Below are positions 51,191 through 60,148 of a DNA stretch of 64,000 bases, one piece after another. Below the pieces are notes generated by a model. The model did no database searches. It was not told where the DNA came from and worked only from the letters and a program-made list of their open reading frames with translations. The position numbers were made by a program, and so were the translations under genes. Source of the stretch: Sympetrum striolatum (taxonomy: Eukaryota > Arthropoda > Insecta > Odonata > Libellulidae); contig OX388345.1 of assembly GCA_947579665.1 (NCBI GenBank), positions 35,245,849 to 35,309,848 on the forward strand, in the 5' to 3' direction. Numbering within the stretch: the stretch's first letter is position 1; every line of letters begins with the position of its first letter.

Positions 51191-51760
51191 TTTAATTGCT
51201 CACGGGCTTAGTACAATTTCTAACGTTTCCCTCCGGCCAAACAGAATTGACAACTCTGTTATACATCAACGAGATAGATCTTAATGACCGAGTAGTTTTA
51301 AAACTCACGAACATCGGTGATGTGAAGGGAATTCGGAATCGAACGTGAGGTTGAAACCGATTGCGACATGGAAGCCCTAGGACGAAGACCCACGTAATGA
51401 GGATGGAAAACAAAGGAGTCCCTTTAATCCTTCGCTCGAAGGGACACGCCCACTTGGAGGCGTCCTCGATTGGGAATTGATTGGGCGGAGGAAGGCCAGC
51501 TTCTGGGACTGAACACAATGGGAACGACCGCGGGAGATTATGCGAGGAGGCCAAGCTTGCAGTCTCCATTAGCGAAGATGTGCAGAAGATATGGATTGAT
51601 AGGCGGACATTCGGAGCGCGAATTGCTGAACAGGGCTCATGGCCAAAGCTGCAACACAAGTTTGTATTTGAAAATTTCCATTACTCCAGCTCTAAATAGG
51701 CCAAAAGACATTCATCTGAATCTCCGTAAGAATATAAAAAAATAAGGAGCACATATACGC
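51191..51760. other. GC-richer patch with overlapping open frames
   Basis: A 155-codon minus-strand frame (51192-51659) overlaps 91- and 72-codon plus-strand frames. The products have no recognisable domain, and simultaneous openness in several frames argues for composition rather than coding. A conserved non-coding element is as likely as an exon. Confidence 0.35.
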
Positions 51761-54046
51761 ATATATATACAAAAAAGCAAAAGGATTTTTCCTATTTCAT
51801 CGTAAAGATATATCGGTAGTTAACCAATCGAAAGCATAAGTCCACGAGTTTAATAATAAATGGATATATTGAGGTTTATTTAATGAATATTAAATGCGAA
51901 ATGGAAGCGTTCAGTGCGGTATCAAAAGTAAATCTCTACGAGTATCTTCCCTCTAATGGAGAAGGAAAATATAAATAAATATAAAATAATTACTATCTGT
52001 ATTCCTCATCTACTTCAACGTACTACATAAATTATACGAAAGTATGAAAAACTCATTTACATTTCATTTAAATCAAAAATGTTAACTTCACATTACATGT
52101 ACCATTTTGAACTAAAACTTACGAGTAAATTAACTAATAACAGATACTTGATTAACTAATTCTTCCTTAACTAACTTAATCAATAAAAATTATCGATATT
52201 TATATTACTTCAGGCCTGCTGCATGTATCAATCTTACACTACTGCGTCACACGAGTAATTCCTAAACAGTCACGGTAATGAAAATATGTCTCACACATAA
52301 ATTCAGCCTTTCATGTTCTATATTTGTTCCATTGCACTTTACTAAATCCATCTTCTTAACCTTCAAATTTCCCAGTTCACCTTAGATATTAAAAAAATGA
52401 TCTAAATGTATTTTAATTCGGTACAAATGAATATGTAATAATTAATATTGACGAAAATTGATGAAAAATCAAACATTGATCATGATCAGAGGAATTCCTA
52501 GGTAAATCCCGCCGATAAGGATTCTAGGCCTTCTTACCTCACTTTAGATAATGTCTAGATACGCTACCGACTGTTTTACCCAGATGTTTCTTGGCTTCTA
52601 TTCTACCCCATTCCAAGCATATCTCTCCCGCGAGCGATTCCAAGATAGAAATAACAATACTTTCGAATAGAAACATCTCCAGGGATCCGGATTGTTGAGC
52701 GCCCAAAAAATCCGACGATTGAGGGAGAGAAACGTGACAGATCATTAACGGAAGACCGGAGAAAGTTTGAGGGAAAAGTAGAAAAATACAGATCGCGGAG
52801 ACATCGGCGATTAACGGGCCATTTTGGGCGATCCGTCCACGTCAGGCAACGAGCTGCGCTGTAATCAAGCACTTTGATTGAGGGCCGTAATTGATTTAAA
52901 TTCTAGGTGTTCTCGAGGTAAAAAGATATCCGGGAATAGAAAAGATGCGAAGGTGCTCGCGTGGCGGAAGGAGGACGAGTGTGGTCATCAGGGAGACCGC
53001 AAAGCAGGCGATACGCTTTCGCTATTCGGAGAACGAAAGGGACGGTGGGGTGACTTCAACGGCAGTTCCCACTGCTGGAGAACCCACCAACGGCCTTAGC
53101 AGCAACTACATAATGATTTCATTGGATAAAATAGAGAGCGCAATCGGTTCTTAGAAAAAGGAAATGCAGTAACCGTATCGTTTGGCTTGTTTCGAAGGAA
53201 ATATTGGTCATTTGAAATGAATAGTAAAGGATACTTCCAGATAATTTTAGAAGTGAAGTAAATATCTCTTCTGACCTATGAATCGTATTCTATCCTATTT
53301 AGATTTACAGAGAAAAATAGCTTAAAGATCTTAATGACTGTATGATTCTGTAAATGATGTTTACCAAAGATATCGCTATGAAATACTTGTGACAGGAGAA
53401 TATAAAGAAACGAAAACACCCTTTAATAATATATGACAAAGTAACCGATTCTGTCAACTGTGGTATCCAAATAAATCTTTACGTAAATAGCATTTTCTCT
53501 CATGATTGCCCTCAATAATCAGATAGAATACGGAGAACCTTAAAGAAGCGCCTTAAAAAAAACACAATGGCTTTTATCAAAGTATACAGTAATGATTTGC
53601 CGCGCATATTAATAAGAAATTAAAATAATACTTATCATTACTTCAAGCAGAAACGACAAAACATAGGAATGTCTGAAGACCATTTTACTATTAGAATGAA
53701 ATTTATAATTATTTGCCGATGAACCTTAACTCATAAAACACAACAAAATCGAGAAAAGTTTAAACGTGACCATTATTAAATGACAATAATATATTAATCT
53801 GCAAACGCGAAAAAGTGGCATTACAAATTGTTTCACAAAAATATATCTCAGCTCAGAAATGACAAAATCATGCCGTTTTCAAACAATAAAATACATAAAC
53901 AACGTCAGAAGTAAATAACTACAGTAACAAAGCTGTAGAACTCAGAGGCTGAATTTGTAATCAGATCACGCAAAGCCTCCGACAAATATTATTGATTACA
54001 CTAGGCCCTATTAGCCACTGCTAGCATGAACACAAAGGCAGTTAAA
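51761..54046. other. Gene-free sequence with a GC-richer patch
   Basis: No gene is recognised. A GC-richer patch lies at about 52500-53110, with overlapping open frames on both strands (up to 89 codons). The rest is AT-rich. Confidence 0.5.
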
Positions 54047-54091
54047 GTAAAGTTAGTGAACTTAAAGTTAGTGAACGTAAAGTTAGTAAAG
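54047..54091 (+). repeat. 15-bp minisatellite, three copies
   Basis: The units are GTAAAGTTAGTGAAC, TTAAAGTTAGTGAAC and GTAAAGTTAGTAAAG, with a weaker flanking copy on either side (GCAGTTAAA and GTTAAAGAG). Because 15 is a multiple of 3, frames on both strands stay open and show a five-residue period (VKLVN on plus, FTNFT on minus). I do not call either a gene. Confidence 0.85.
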
Positions 54092-54988
54092 GTTAAAGAG
54101 ACACTCACTTGTGCTGTTAGATCGGCGGTGCGGGAGCGGTTATTGGCGGCAAACGAAGGCGGCACCACTTCACGATGTTGTCTCACCTGCGGAAGACAAA
54201 AAAGAAAGGACTCTTCAGTGGAAGTGACGCAATATAGTGTGCACTTAATTACACAACGTTGAGCAATTACGAGAGCGGGAAAAACTATTTACATGCAGAA
54301 GGTGAAAGCTAAAACGATCTTTCACCCAAGTCCGTCATGCCAACTCAAGACGTACTAGGCAATAAAAGAAACTTTTCTCTCGTGAGTAAATCGTGGATGA
54401 GATTGGATGCAGAAAAACAACGTGGAAAGGGAATGATGAATGTGCGAGAATGGCTATAAAACTCGCAGAAAACAGAGCGAGTTCTAGCCGCGAAGCGAGC
54501 CATCGTTAAATCTCCACCTCCGACATCAATCTAATCCCAACGGAATCTCGGAAATCTATAAATATCGCGGATTTCTGCAAAACTTTTCCGCGTAGATATC
54601 GCTGATATACATCGAAATCGGTTAATGGGTACCTTTCGTCGTAAACTCCATCGCGTATGCTAGGATTAACTGGCAAGAGCTTTGAGATAATGGCTTCAAA
54701 AGTATACAATAATCTAACAAGGGAATTAAAGAATGTTGAGGGAAAATTATTTTCAAAAAGACTGAAAATATAATTTGAAGTCATTTCATAGTGTAGATGA
54801 TTTTTAAATTAAATAAATATGTATTTTTGGTGAGGGAACTTTCTAATTTACTTTATAATGTAGAAAATGTAATACGAAATACAGTATATGTATTTATTGT
54901 ATGGTTGTGTAGTTTTGTATTTTTGTTATTAATAATGATAGAATTGAAGTTAAACTTAGCACAGGAAATCGTGCGACTTTCCCGAAGG
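54092..54988. other. Gene-free unique sequence
   Basis: No gene is recognised. A CpG-containing stretch lies at about 54110-54190 and a GC-richer one at about 54480-54660. The final 190 bp are AT-rich and adjoin the SINE pair. They could be the body or tail of the minus-strand SINE, but I cannot align them to the plus copy. Confidence 0.45.
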
Positions 54989-55080
54989 TTGCACAAGAGA
55001 TGAAATATAGAGACTTGGCTGGGACTCGAACCCAGGTCTCCCACTTTCCCGGCAGGCATTCCAACCACTAAACTACCAGT
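54989..55080 (-). mobile_element. tRNA-derived SINE head, minus-strand copy
   Basis: On the minus strand this reads as a tRNA-like head. An A-box-like TAGTTTAGTGG (complement of 55065-55075) is followed 32 nt later by a B box GGTTCGAGTCC (complement of 55022-55032), inside CTGGGTTCGAGTCCCAGCC, which can form a perfect 5-bp T-arm. An anticodon-arm-like stem exists (CCTGC / GTGGG), but the loop lacks the invariant T before the anticodon and no acceptor stem is evident. It is therefore a SINE head or tRNA relic rather than a functional tRNA. The sequence continues with AAGTCTCTATATTTCATCTC and CTTGTGCAACC, shared with the plus copy, and diverges beyond. Confidence 0.7.
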
Positions 55081-55365
55081 AAATGGAATTAGATGGAGTG
55101 GTCAGAATATCTGCCCGGAAAGTGGCAGACCTGGGTTCGTATCCCAGCTAAGTCACTATTTTTCACTTCTTGTACAACCTCATTTCGTGATTGTTGAACA
55201 ATGGTTGTAAAATGTATCTGTGATAATTGTAATAAGATTAGTACATGAATTGTAATGGATTTAGTAATTGTGGTTTTAATCAATTGCACTGCAATTAATG
55301 ACGTTGATTCTACACCTCTACATACTTTGTATGTCCTTGGACCAATAAATTAATCATTATTATAA
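55081..55365 (+). mobile_element. tRNA-derived SINE, plus-strand copy with 3' end
   Basis: The A-box-like TAGATGGAGTGG lies at 55090-55101 and the B box GGTTCGTATCC at 55134-55144. CTGCC/GGCAG between them forms a perfect anticodon-arm-like stem with an 8-nt loop. After the head, AAGTCACTATTTTTCACTTC and TTGTACAACC match the minus copy. The body runs through TTTGTATGTCCTTGGACCAA at about 55328-55347 to TAAATTAATCATTATTATAA, a typical SINE end with an AAT-rich tail. The two copies are head to head and about 80% alike over about 93 bp. RNA polymerase III promoter words are present; activity is not shown. Confidence 0.7.
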
Positions 55366-55569
55366 GTCACGTAAGGAGAAAAAATATCGCGGTGGCGTCG
55401 ATTAATCCTCGCGCGAAAATAACCGCGGATTCCTCGCGCGGGAAACAATTACACTCGCTAAGCAACGAAAATAACAAGAAAGTTCATATCCTTGAGAGTG
55501 GAAGATCAAAGAAAGGTCTGGAAGGGAAGAACAATGAGACAATCGATCAAAGCAGATCGCCTTAGTAAA
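55366..55569. other. CpG-rich unique patch
   Basis: CGCGGTGGCGTCGATTAATC and CCTCGCGCGGGAAAC-type words give a short CpG-rich patch directly after the SINE tail. No gene is seen. It may be part of the candidate regulatory segment that follows. Confidence 0.35.
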
Positions 55570-55652
55570 TTAGAACCGCGGGTGTGTTATTTTTTACGCG
55601 TATGGCTACGTCACGAGTCACTTCACGCTCACGTGAGTCACGGCGGTTCTAA
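55570..55652. promoter_or_regulatory. Inverted repeat enclosing CRE, AP-1 and E-box-like words
   Basis: TTAGAACCGC at 55570-55579 is complementary to GCGGTTCTAA at 55643-55652, with weaker pairing for four more bases inward. Between the arms lie TACGTCAC (55607-55614, CRE-like), CGAGTCAC, the palindromic E-box TCACGTGA (55629-55636) and GTGAGTCAC (55633-55641, AP-1-like). Such a cluster suggests a bZIP/bHLH binding site, or a tiny element carrying one. Function is inferred from word matches only. Confidence 0.4.
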
Positions 55653-56179
55653 ACATCGAGAAAAATAACAGATACATATCCTCGGAGGTAAATTGATATT
55701 TTTTATGAAGTGGCTACATAAATCAGACCTTTTGAAAAGATTGAAAAACGAGATAGTTTAAAACCTTGAAGGAAAATGGAAACGATTTTTCCGCCTGAAG
55801 ATAAAAAATGACGGAATCTATGAAAATTACAAGGATAAGGTAAATGTATATTGGAGCCATTACCGAGAAAATGGAGACCCGACGAATAAAATGAAGTTTA
55901 AGTCGTAAAGTGGAATTTTTTACACATTTCACTGCAGTCTTAGAGCCTTGAAGCGGCTGAAAGAAGAAATATGAGCAATTTATGGTGAAGGCATAAAGGC
56001 AGAAAAATGCATTTTTCATTAGAAATAATGATTTTGAAAACGTATTCCTCAAGGTAGAATGTGTTAAAGATACCGTAGTAAAGTAATGACACTCAATATC
56101 ACCATTATCTACGACGAAACATAAAAAATAAATTTTAACGGTCAATTAAATGATGAAAAGTGTCAGAATGGAGTAAATT
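55653..56179. other. Gene-free unique sequence
   Basis: No gene is recognised. A 140-codon minus-strand frame (55723-56145) is rich in F, S, I and L and shows no recognisable domain. I consider it a chance frame in purine-rich DNA. Confidence 0.45.
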
Positions 56180-56199
56180 TTACATAGAATTCTATGTAA
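56180..56199. repeat. Perfect 20-bp palindrome
   Basis: TTACATAGAATTCTATGTAA reads the same on both strands. The symmetry stops at the next base on each side. It may be incidental in AT-rich DNA. Confidence 0.7.
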
Positions 56200-56609
56200 T
56201 AATGATTTGAGACCAGCAAAATTGTTTTATAAAGTCAGCGAAAGATTTTCATTGAAAATAATTAATGCTAACATCTGTAAGTAATGGGCATAGGCATGCT
56301 ATACATAGGCACTGAAGATATAACAAGAACTAGGGGTATGAATCATAAAGAAACGAGAGTGATCGGCAATTTTTTATTTCCATCGCCGTTCTATAGATGA
56401 ACGATGAATAGAGAACCTGAAAGATGAGTTATTCGGAAATATTGTGTCGTAGAATGCAGTGTTTACTGGTTGAACGGATTAAATACTGTTGAAAATTAAT
56501 ACATCGCCGTTGAATACCAATAATAACAATTTTGGACGATTTTGAAATCCATTCCTACTAATAGAATTAATTTTTTTAAATCGGATAAATTCTACAAGTA
56601 TATCAATAT
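56200..56609. other. Gene-free unique sequence
   Basis: Nothing is recognised in this stretch. Confidence 0.5.
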
Positions 56610-56700
56610 ATTAGAGGTTTTAAATCTCCAATAGCCGTTTTTGTCGGCGTTCCGAATCTTATTCACCGGTATTCGGAGAAAATACGAAAGAATCACCGCA
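56610..56700 (+). mobile_element. Half copy of the 3.1-kb fold-back MITE
   Basis: This begins ATTAGAGGTTTTAAATCTCC and continues with AGCCG, TTTTTGTCGGCGTTCC, a diverged CTTATTCACCGGTATTCGGA and GAAAG-AATCACCGCAC. That is the same order as the left arm and loop of the element at 3108-3286. The sequence then departs from the family and no right arm follows. It is thus a solo left half, diverged from the first copy. Confidence 0.65.
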
Positions 56701-58059
56701 CTTTTAAGAAACCCAAAGCGCTTTTCGAAAGCAAAGCTCTCCTTCTCAGGGGTCATAAAATACATACAATACAAATAAGAAAGTATTCTACAAAAAATAA
56801 AGTATTTACTTTCTTTATATATAATGGTACTGATAGTATAAAAAAACTAATGATATGAACCAAAAAGAAACAACATTTATTGGCTCTTTGCAATATCAGT
56901 TAATTAGATGAAAATTAAAGGCATTAGGGAGGTACGCACAGTAAATCGGTGTGAAAAGCATATTCCAAAAATCATCCTCCTCTTCAGGCTAAATGCCAAA
57001 ATAATTCCGTCGTTCAAGAATACGGAGAAGAAAAAGTCGCTAGCAAAATAAGATAAGAGCTCATTCCTAAAACCCGGTCCTCCGTCAACAACGCCTCCAT
57101 CACTTCGTTGTTTACGTCACGGCCAGTGACCTGCGACACGCCCAGACTCCGTGAATCATCACAGAGAGAATGAGTTGGGCAGGACAGTGTCAATGTCCAT
57201 TGGGTGCCGGCAGTTTAAGAAGGAATGATATACAGCTCGTAACCACTTAAACGGTACTTAAAGGGGTAAGAAAGATCAGTTGAATTCAAGGACCATGAGA
57301 ATGTGAAAGTATCATCTGAAAAAAGTCAGAATTAACTGCAGGTTGGGCAATGCTGAACGTGTGTTACGAAAGAAGTTTTAAGCCCTAAAGTGGTTCATCA
57401 GAGGTAAAAACAGTTATGGTGTACGCTATGTATCTTAAAGAGCTACTACAAGTTATTCATCAACAATACAAAGTGATTTCTGCCAAGAATAAATAAATAC
57501 TCGGGAATTTTAAAGTAATTGCGTCGCTGATTTATTATAATCATTTAAATATGTGACCCTGCTAGAAGATGCACGACCTGGAGACAGTTAGCACAGTTAT
57601 AAGATATTGACTACATATTTACGTACAATTATATGAAATTTACAAAATCTGCATGACTGAAAACGAGGAGAACATTTGTTGGTTGCCTTAGAAGGGAGGG
57701 AATCCCCTCATAAAACCTTCTTTAGGCAGTAGTCACTATGTGACCTCTGAAGAGAATAAGACGCGAAACTTAAAATCTGTAGTTCTAATTTCGGAATGAA
57801 ATGTGTAATACGTTAATTGTAGACACCGTTTGATAGAGATAAAAAAAATTAATATCCGTTTCTGTCTTCCATAACCTATCTACACCAAAGGAAATTTCTA
57901 GAGAATAGTTGTCAACTCAATATAACATCTGCATGTGCTACTGCGAGTCACAAATTAAAATAAGAACCTTCCGGGCAGTTTATTTACACCAAACCCATAC
58001 TTAAGGTATTCCTATCTCCACCGAGTGATTCATTGCCCGACCGATTATTTTCAATCTGC
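56701..58059. other. Gene-free unique sequence
   Basis: No gene is recognised. A GC-richer stretch at about 57070-57210 contains TTTACGTCACGG (CRE-like) and AGTGACCTGCG (nuclear-receptor half-site-like). The rest is AT-rich. Confidence 0.45.
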
Positions 58060-58560
58060 TTCATCGACTAGATTCCAACACATAACATACGACAAAACAT
58101 TTCATTAAACCACGGATGGGCTCGCAGCCGCAATAGCAACTGGGATAACATCTGCAGCCAATGTGTTTCACTTAATCGAGCCATTGGGGTAAGCGAGGGT
58201 AATCGGCAGTGAGGGAAGCCCGCCGATAGAGTAACCGTAGATATCCGCTCGCCCACGCTTTTACTCGGCCCCAGCACACCTGCGTCGCAAATGGTAACGG
58301 TATTAAGGGGTGCCCCGGAGACCTAATGCACGGTTTTACGCGCGCGGACTTAAGTATCCGGGAACAAACGAACCCGGGCTCGCTATAGAGTATTCCCAAC
58401 GTCAGGGAGTATCATTAACGAGTTCTTTTGTCTGCCAGAGGGCGTCGCTTGTTAATGGTTCGTTACGAAGCTCGCGTAGGAAATGAGTCAAGGTTTGGAT
58501 CAGAGCGTCGATGGCATTTGCCACGGCGAACCTCGAGACTACTGCTCGTTACACTTAGAA
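58060..58560. other. GC-rich, CpG-rich island
   Basis: This is the most GC- and CpG-rich stretch in the window by eye (CGCGCGCGG, CCCGCCGAT, GCCCCGGAG). Open frames on the minus strand are short and lack domains. GCCAGAGGGCGTCGC at about 58435-58449 loosely resembles a CTCF-type core but is two bases short of the usual spacing. It lies about 0.5 kb before the tandem-repeat elements. It may be a regulatory or boundary element, or an exon I cannot recognise. Confidence 0.35.
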
Positions 58561-58795
58561 ATCACGTGGAGTAGAAGTGGTCTATGAAACAGTGTTAGAT
58601 ATTTCTAAAGCGAACACGATATTGTGAGATTTACTTTTTTCTGAATGAATGAGAATAGTTACTATACATTTTTGGTAAAAGTACCTATTTTTATTTATTT
58701 ACAGATATTTTCTTGTTTAAGTATATTCCCTGGGTACATAAGGAAATGAATGAAACAATATTATACATATGCAAGATAATATAGGAGGAAAAAAC

Positions 58796-58813
58796 TATAT
58801 ATATATATATATA
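58796..58813. repeat. (TA)9 microsatellite
   Basis: A simple TA run that lies upstream of the tandem-repeat elements. Confidence 0.9.
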
Positions 58814-58945
58814 CTGTGGAAAAAGTATAAGTTTTTCTCTTTTTATGTTTTGGTCATGGTTGAATTTTGAAAAACAAGGCCTTTCTCCGTGAATTTCATT
58901 TTATAAACGATATTTTGTGGATAAATATCATGGCATATCCTGTAA

Positions 58946-59023
58946 TCTATTATATATTGATGCTTCTCCGGATTCATTCATATATCTATTATATATAGAC
59001 GCTTCTCCGGATATACCTATAAG
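58946..59023. repeat. 39-bp tandem repeat, two copies
   Basis: TCTATTATATATTGATGCTT at 58946 and TCTATTATATATAGACGCTT at 58985 both continue into CTCCGGAT. The period is 39 bp. It leads straight into a TA run and then the first tandem-repeat element, and may form its 5' border. Confidence 0.8.
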
Positions 59024-59040
59024 TTATATATATATATATA
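59024..59040. repeat. (TA)n microsatellite at element border
   Basis: A TA run immediately before GGGGATC, where the first ~1.1-kb element begins. Confidence 0.9.
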
Positions 59041-60128
59041 GGGGATCAAAAGTCTAACCATGTTCCACAAGTGCCACCGACTTGAAATTTTTACCACGTT
59101 ATGGCCATGACGTGTAACCTCCAGGAAAAAGCCGACATTGAACCTCGGTGTCATGGGTTCGATTCCAGAAGGCCCCAAAGTCGCGATTTTGTCCATAAGA
59201 ATACATGGCGGGGATATTCGAAAATTTTTTTGAGGCACTTCCCGGAAAAGGAGAGATTTGAAATTCAAGGGATCGCTAGATGCCATGCATATCTAAAGGA
59301 ATCCATTAAGACATCTACGAATATTATCCTTGGTTCGATGCTAGGTCGGGGCAAAAATCGGCCGTTTAAAATGCATTGTGGCGATTTTTAGGATTTTTTT
59401 TAAACCCTTTTCCGATGGCATAGAAACTTGAAATTCGGTATGAGGTTAGATACCATAAAAATATATCATAATGGAATTTTACATATCCGCTGATGGTCCT
59501 TGGTTCGATCCCAGAGGGACATTTAAATTCCTCAATGCATTTCTTACGGAGATAACGGAAACAAATTTTAGGTACTTCCCGGCACGATATCGACTTCAAA
59601 CTTTGCATATAAAAAGATCAAGTCCATACAAATCAAACAGTGCATTCACAGCTATCAATGTGTCCTGGGTTCGACACCAGGTGTCTCTGCAATCAGAAGT
59701 TGATCCGATTTTTAGGAATTATTTTGAAACATTTGCCAATAATATAGAAACTTCAAATTTGGCATATAGATAGGGATTATAAATAACTTTCAGAAACCTT
59801 TTTTCTGATTTCCAAGATCGTCCTTGGTTCGAATCCAGAGAGCCATTTAAATTCGTGAAAATTAGAACGTCTTTTGAGGCAGTTGTAGCCCATATTTCTG
59901 CTTGAATTTTCACACATAGTTAGAGATGGTGATGTTCTATTGTGTTTCATAGTAGGTTCACCAGTAAGACCCGGGTTCAATGCTAGACGATGGAATTTCA
60001 GCGAATTTTAAGAAAAATTTCAATCCACTTTTTTTCTTTTGAAGGCCGTCCCGATATGATGCCGACATGAAAATAGTGTTGTCGATCTGCTTGCAGTATG
60101 CAAGCAACATTTTACCCGTATACCTATA
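59041..60128 (+). mobile_element. Tandem-repeat element, copy 1 (six B-box-bearing monomers)
   Basis: A ~1.09-kb non-coding element built of about six degenerate monomers. Each carries a GGTTCGANNCC-like core: 59156-59166 (GGTTCGATTCC), 59332-59342, 59502-59512, 59668-59678, 59826-59836 and 59974-59984. Spacings are 176, 170, 166, 158 and 148 bp. A second shared box, CTTGAAATT-like, recurs about 75 bp before the first five cores (59081, 59257, 59428, 59594 and 59752). The element ends with CCGTCCCGATATGATGCCGA and a hairpin at 60088-60106 (TGCTTGC-AGTAT-GCAAGCA). The core matches the tRNA T-loop/B-box consensus, but no tRNA folds from any monomer. The layout resembles Helitron2/HINE-like or pearl-like elements with central tandem repeats and flanking microsatellites. 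That class assignment is inference. Confidence 0.75.
60088..60106. other. 3'-end hairpin of tandem-repeat element, copy 1
   Basis: TGCTTGC and GCAAGCA pair over seven bases around the loop AGTAT. The same hairpin ends copy 2. Short subterminal hairpins are typical of Helitron-like 3' ends, but no clear CTRR terminus follows here. Confidence 0.7.
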
Positions 60129-60148
60129 TAGATAGATAGATAGATAGG
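60129..60148. repeat. (GATA)n microsatellite between element copies
   Basis: About five GATA units separate the two ~1.1-kb elements. Confidence 0.9.

Noticed and set aside
51192..51659. 155-codon minus-strand open frame as a gene
   Set aside because: Other frames in the same patch are open too; the product matches no family I know.
55012..55160. Functional tRNA genes on both strands
   Set aside because: A and B boxes are present, but the minus copy lacks T before the anticodon, the plus copy has an 8-nt anticodon loop, neither shows an acceptor stem, and both continue into shared SINE-like body sequence.
55723..56145. 140-codon minus-strand open frame as a gene
   Set aside because: Purine-rich plus strand yields F, S and L codons by default; no domain or signal supports it.
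58435..58449. CTCF site
   Set aside because: The core is two bases short of the usual spacing; resemblance only.
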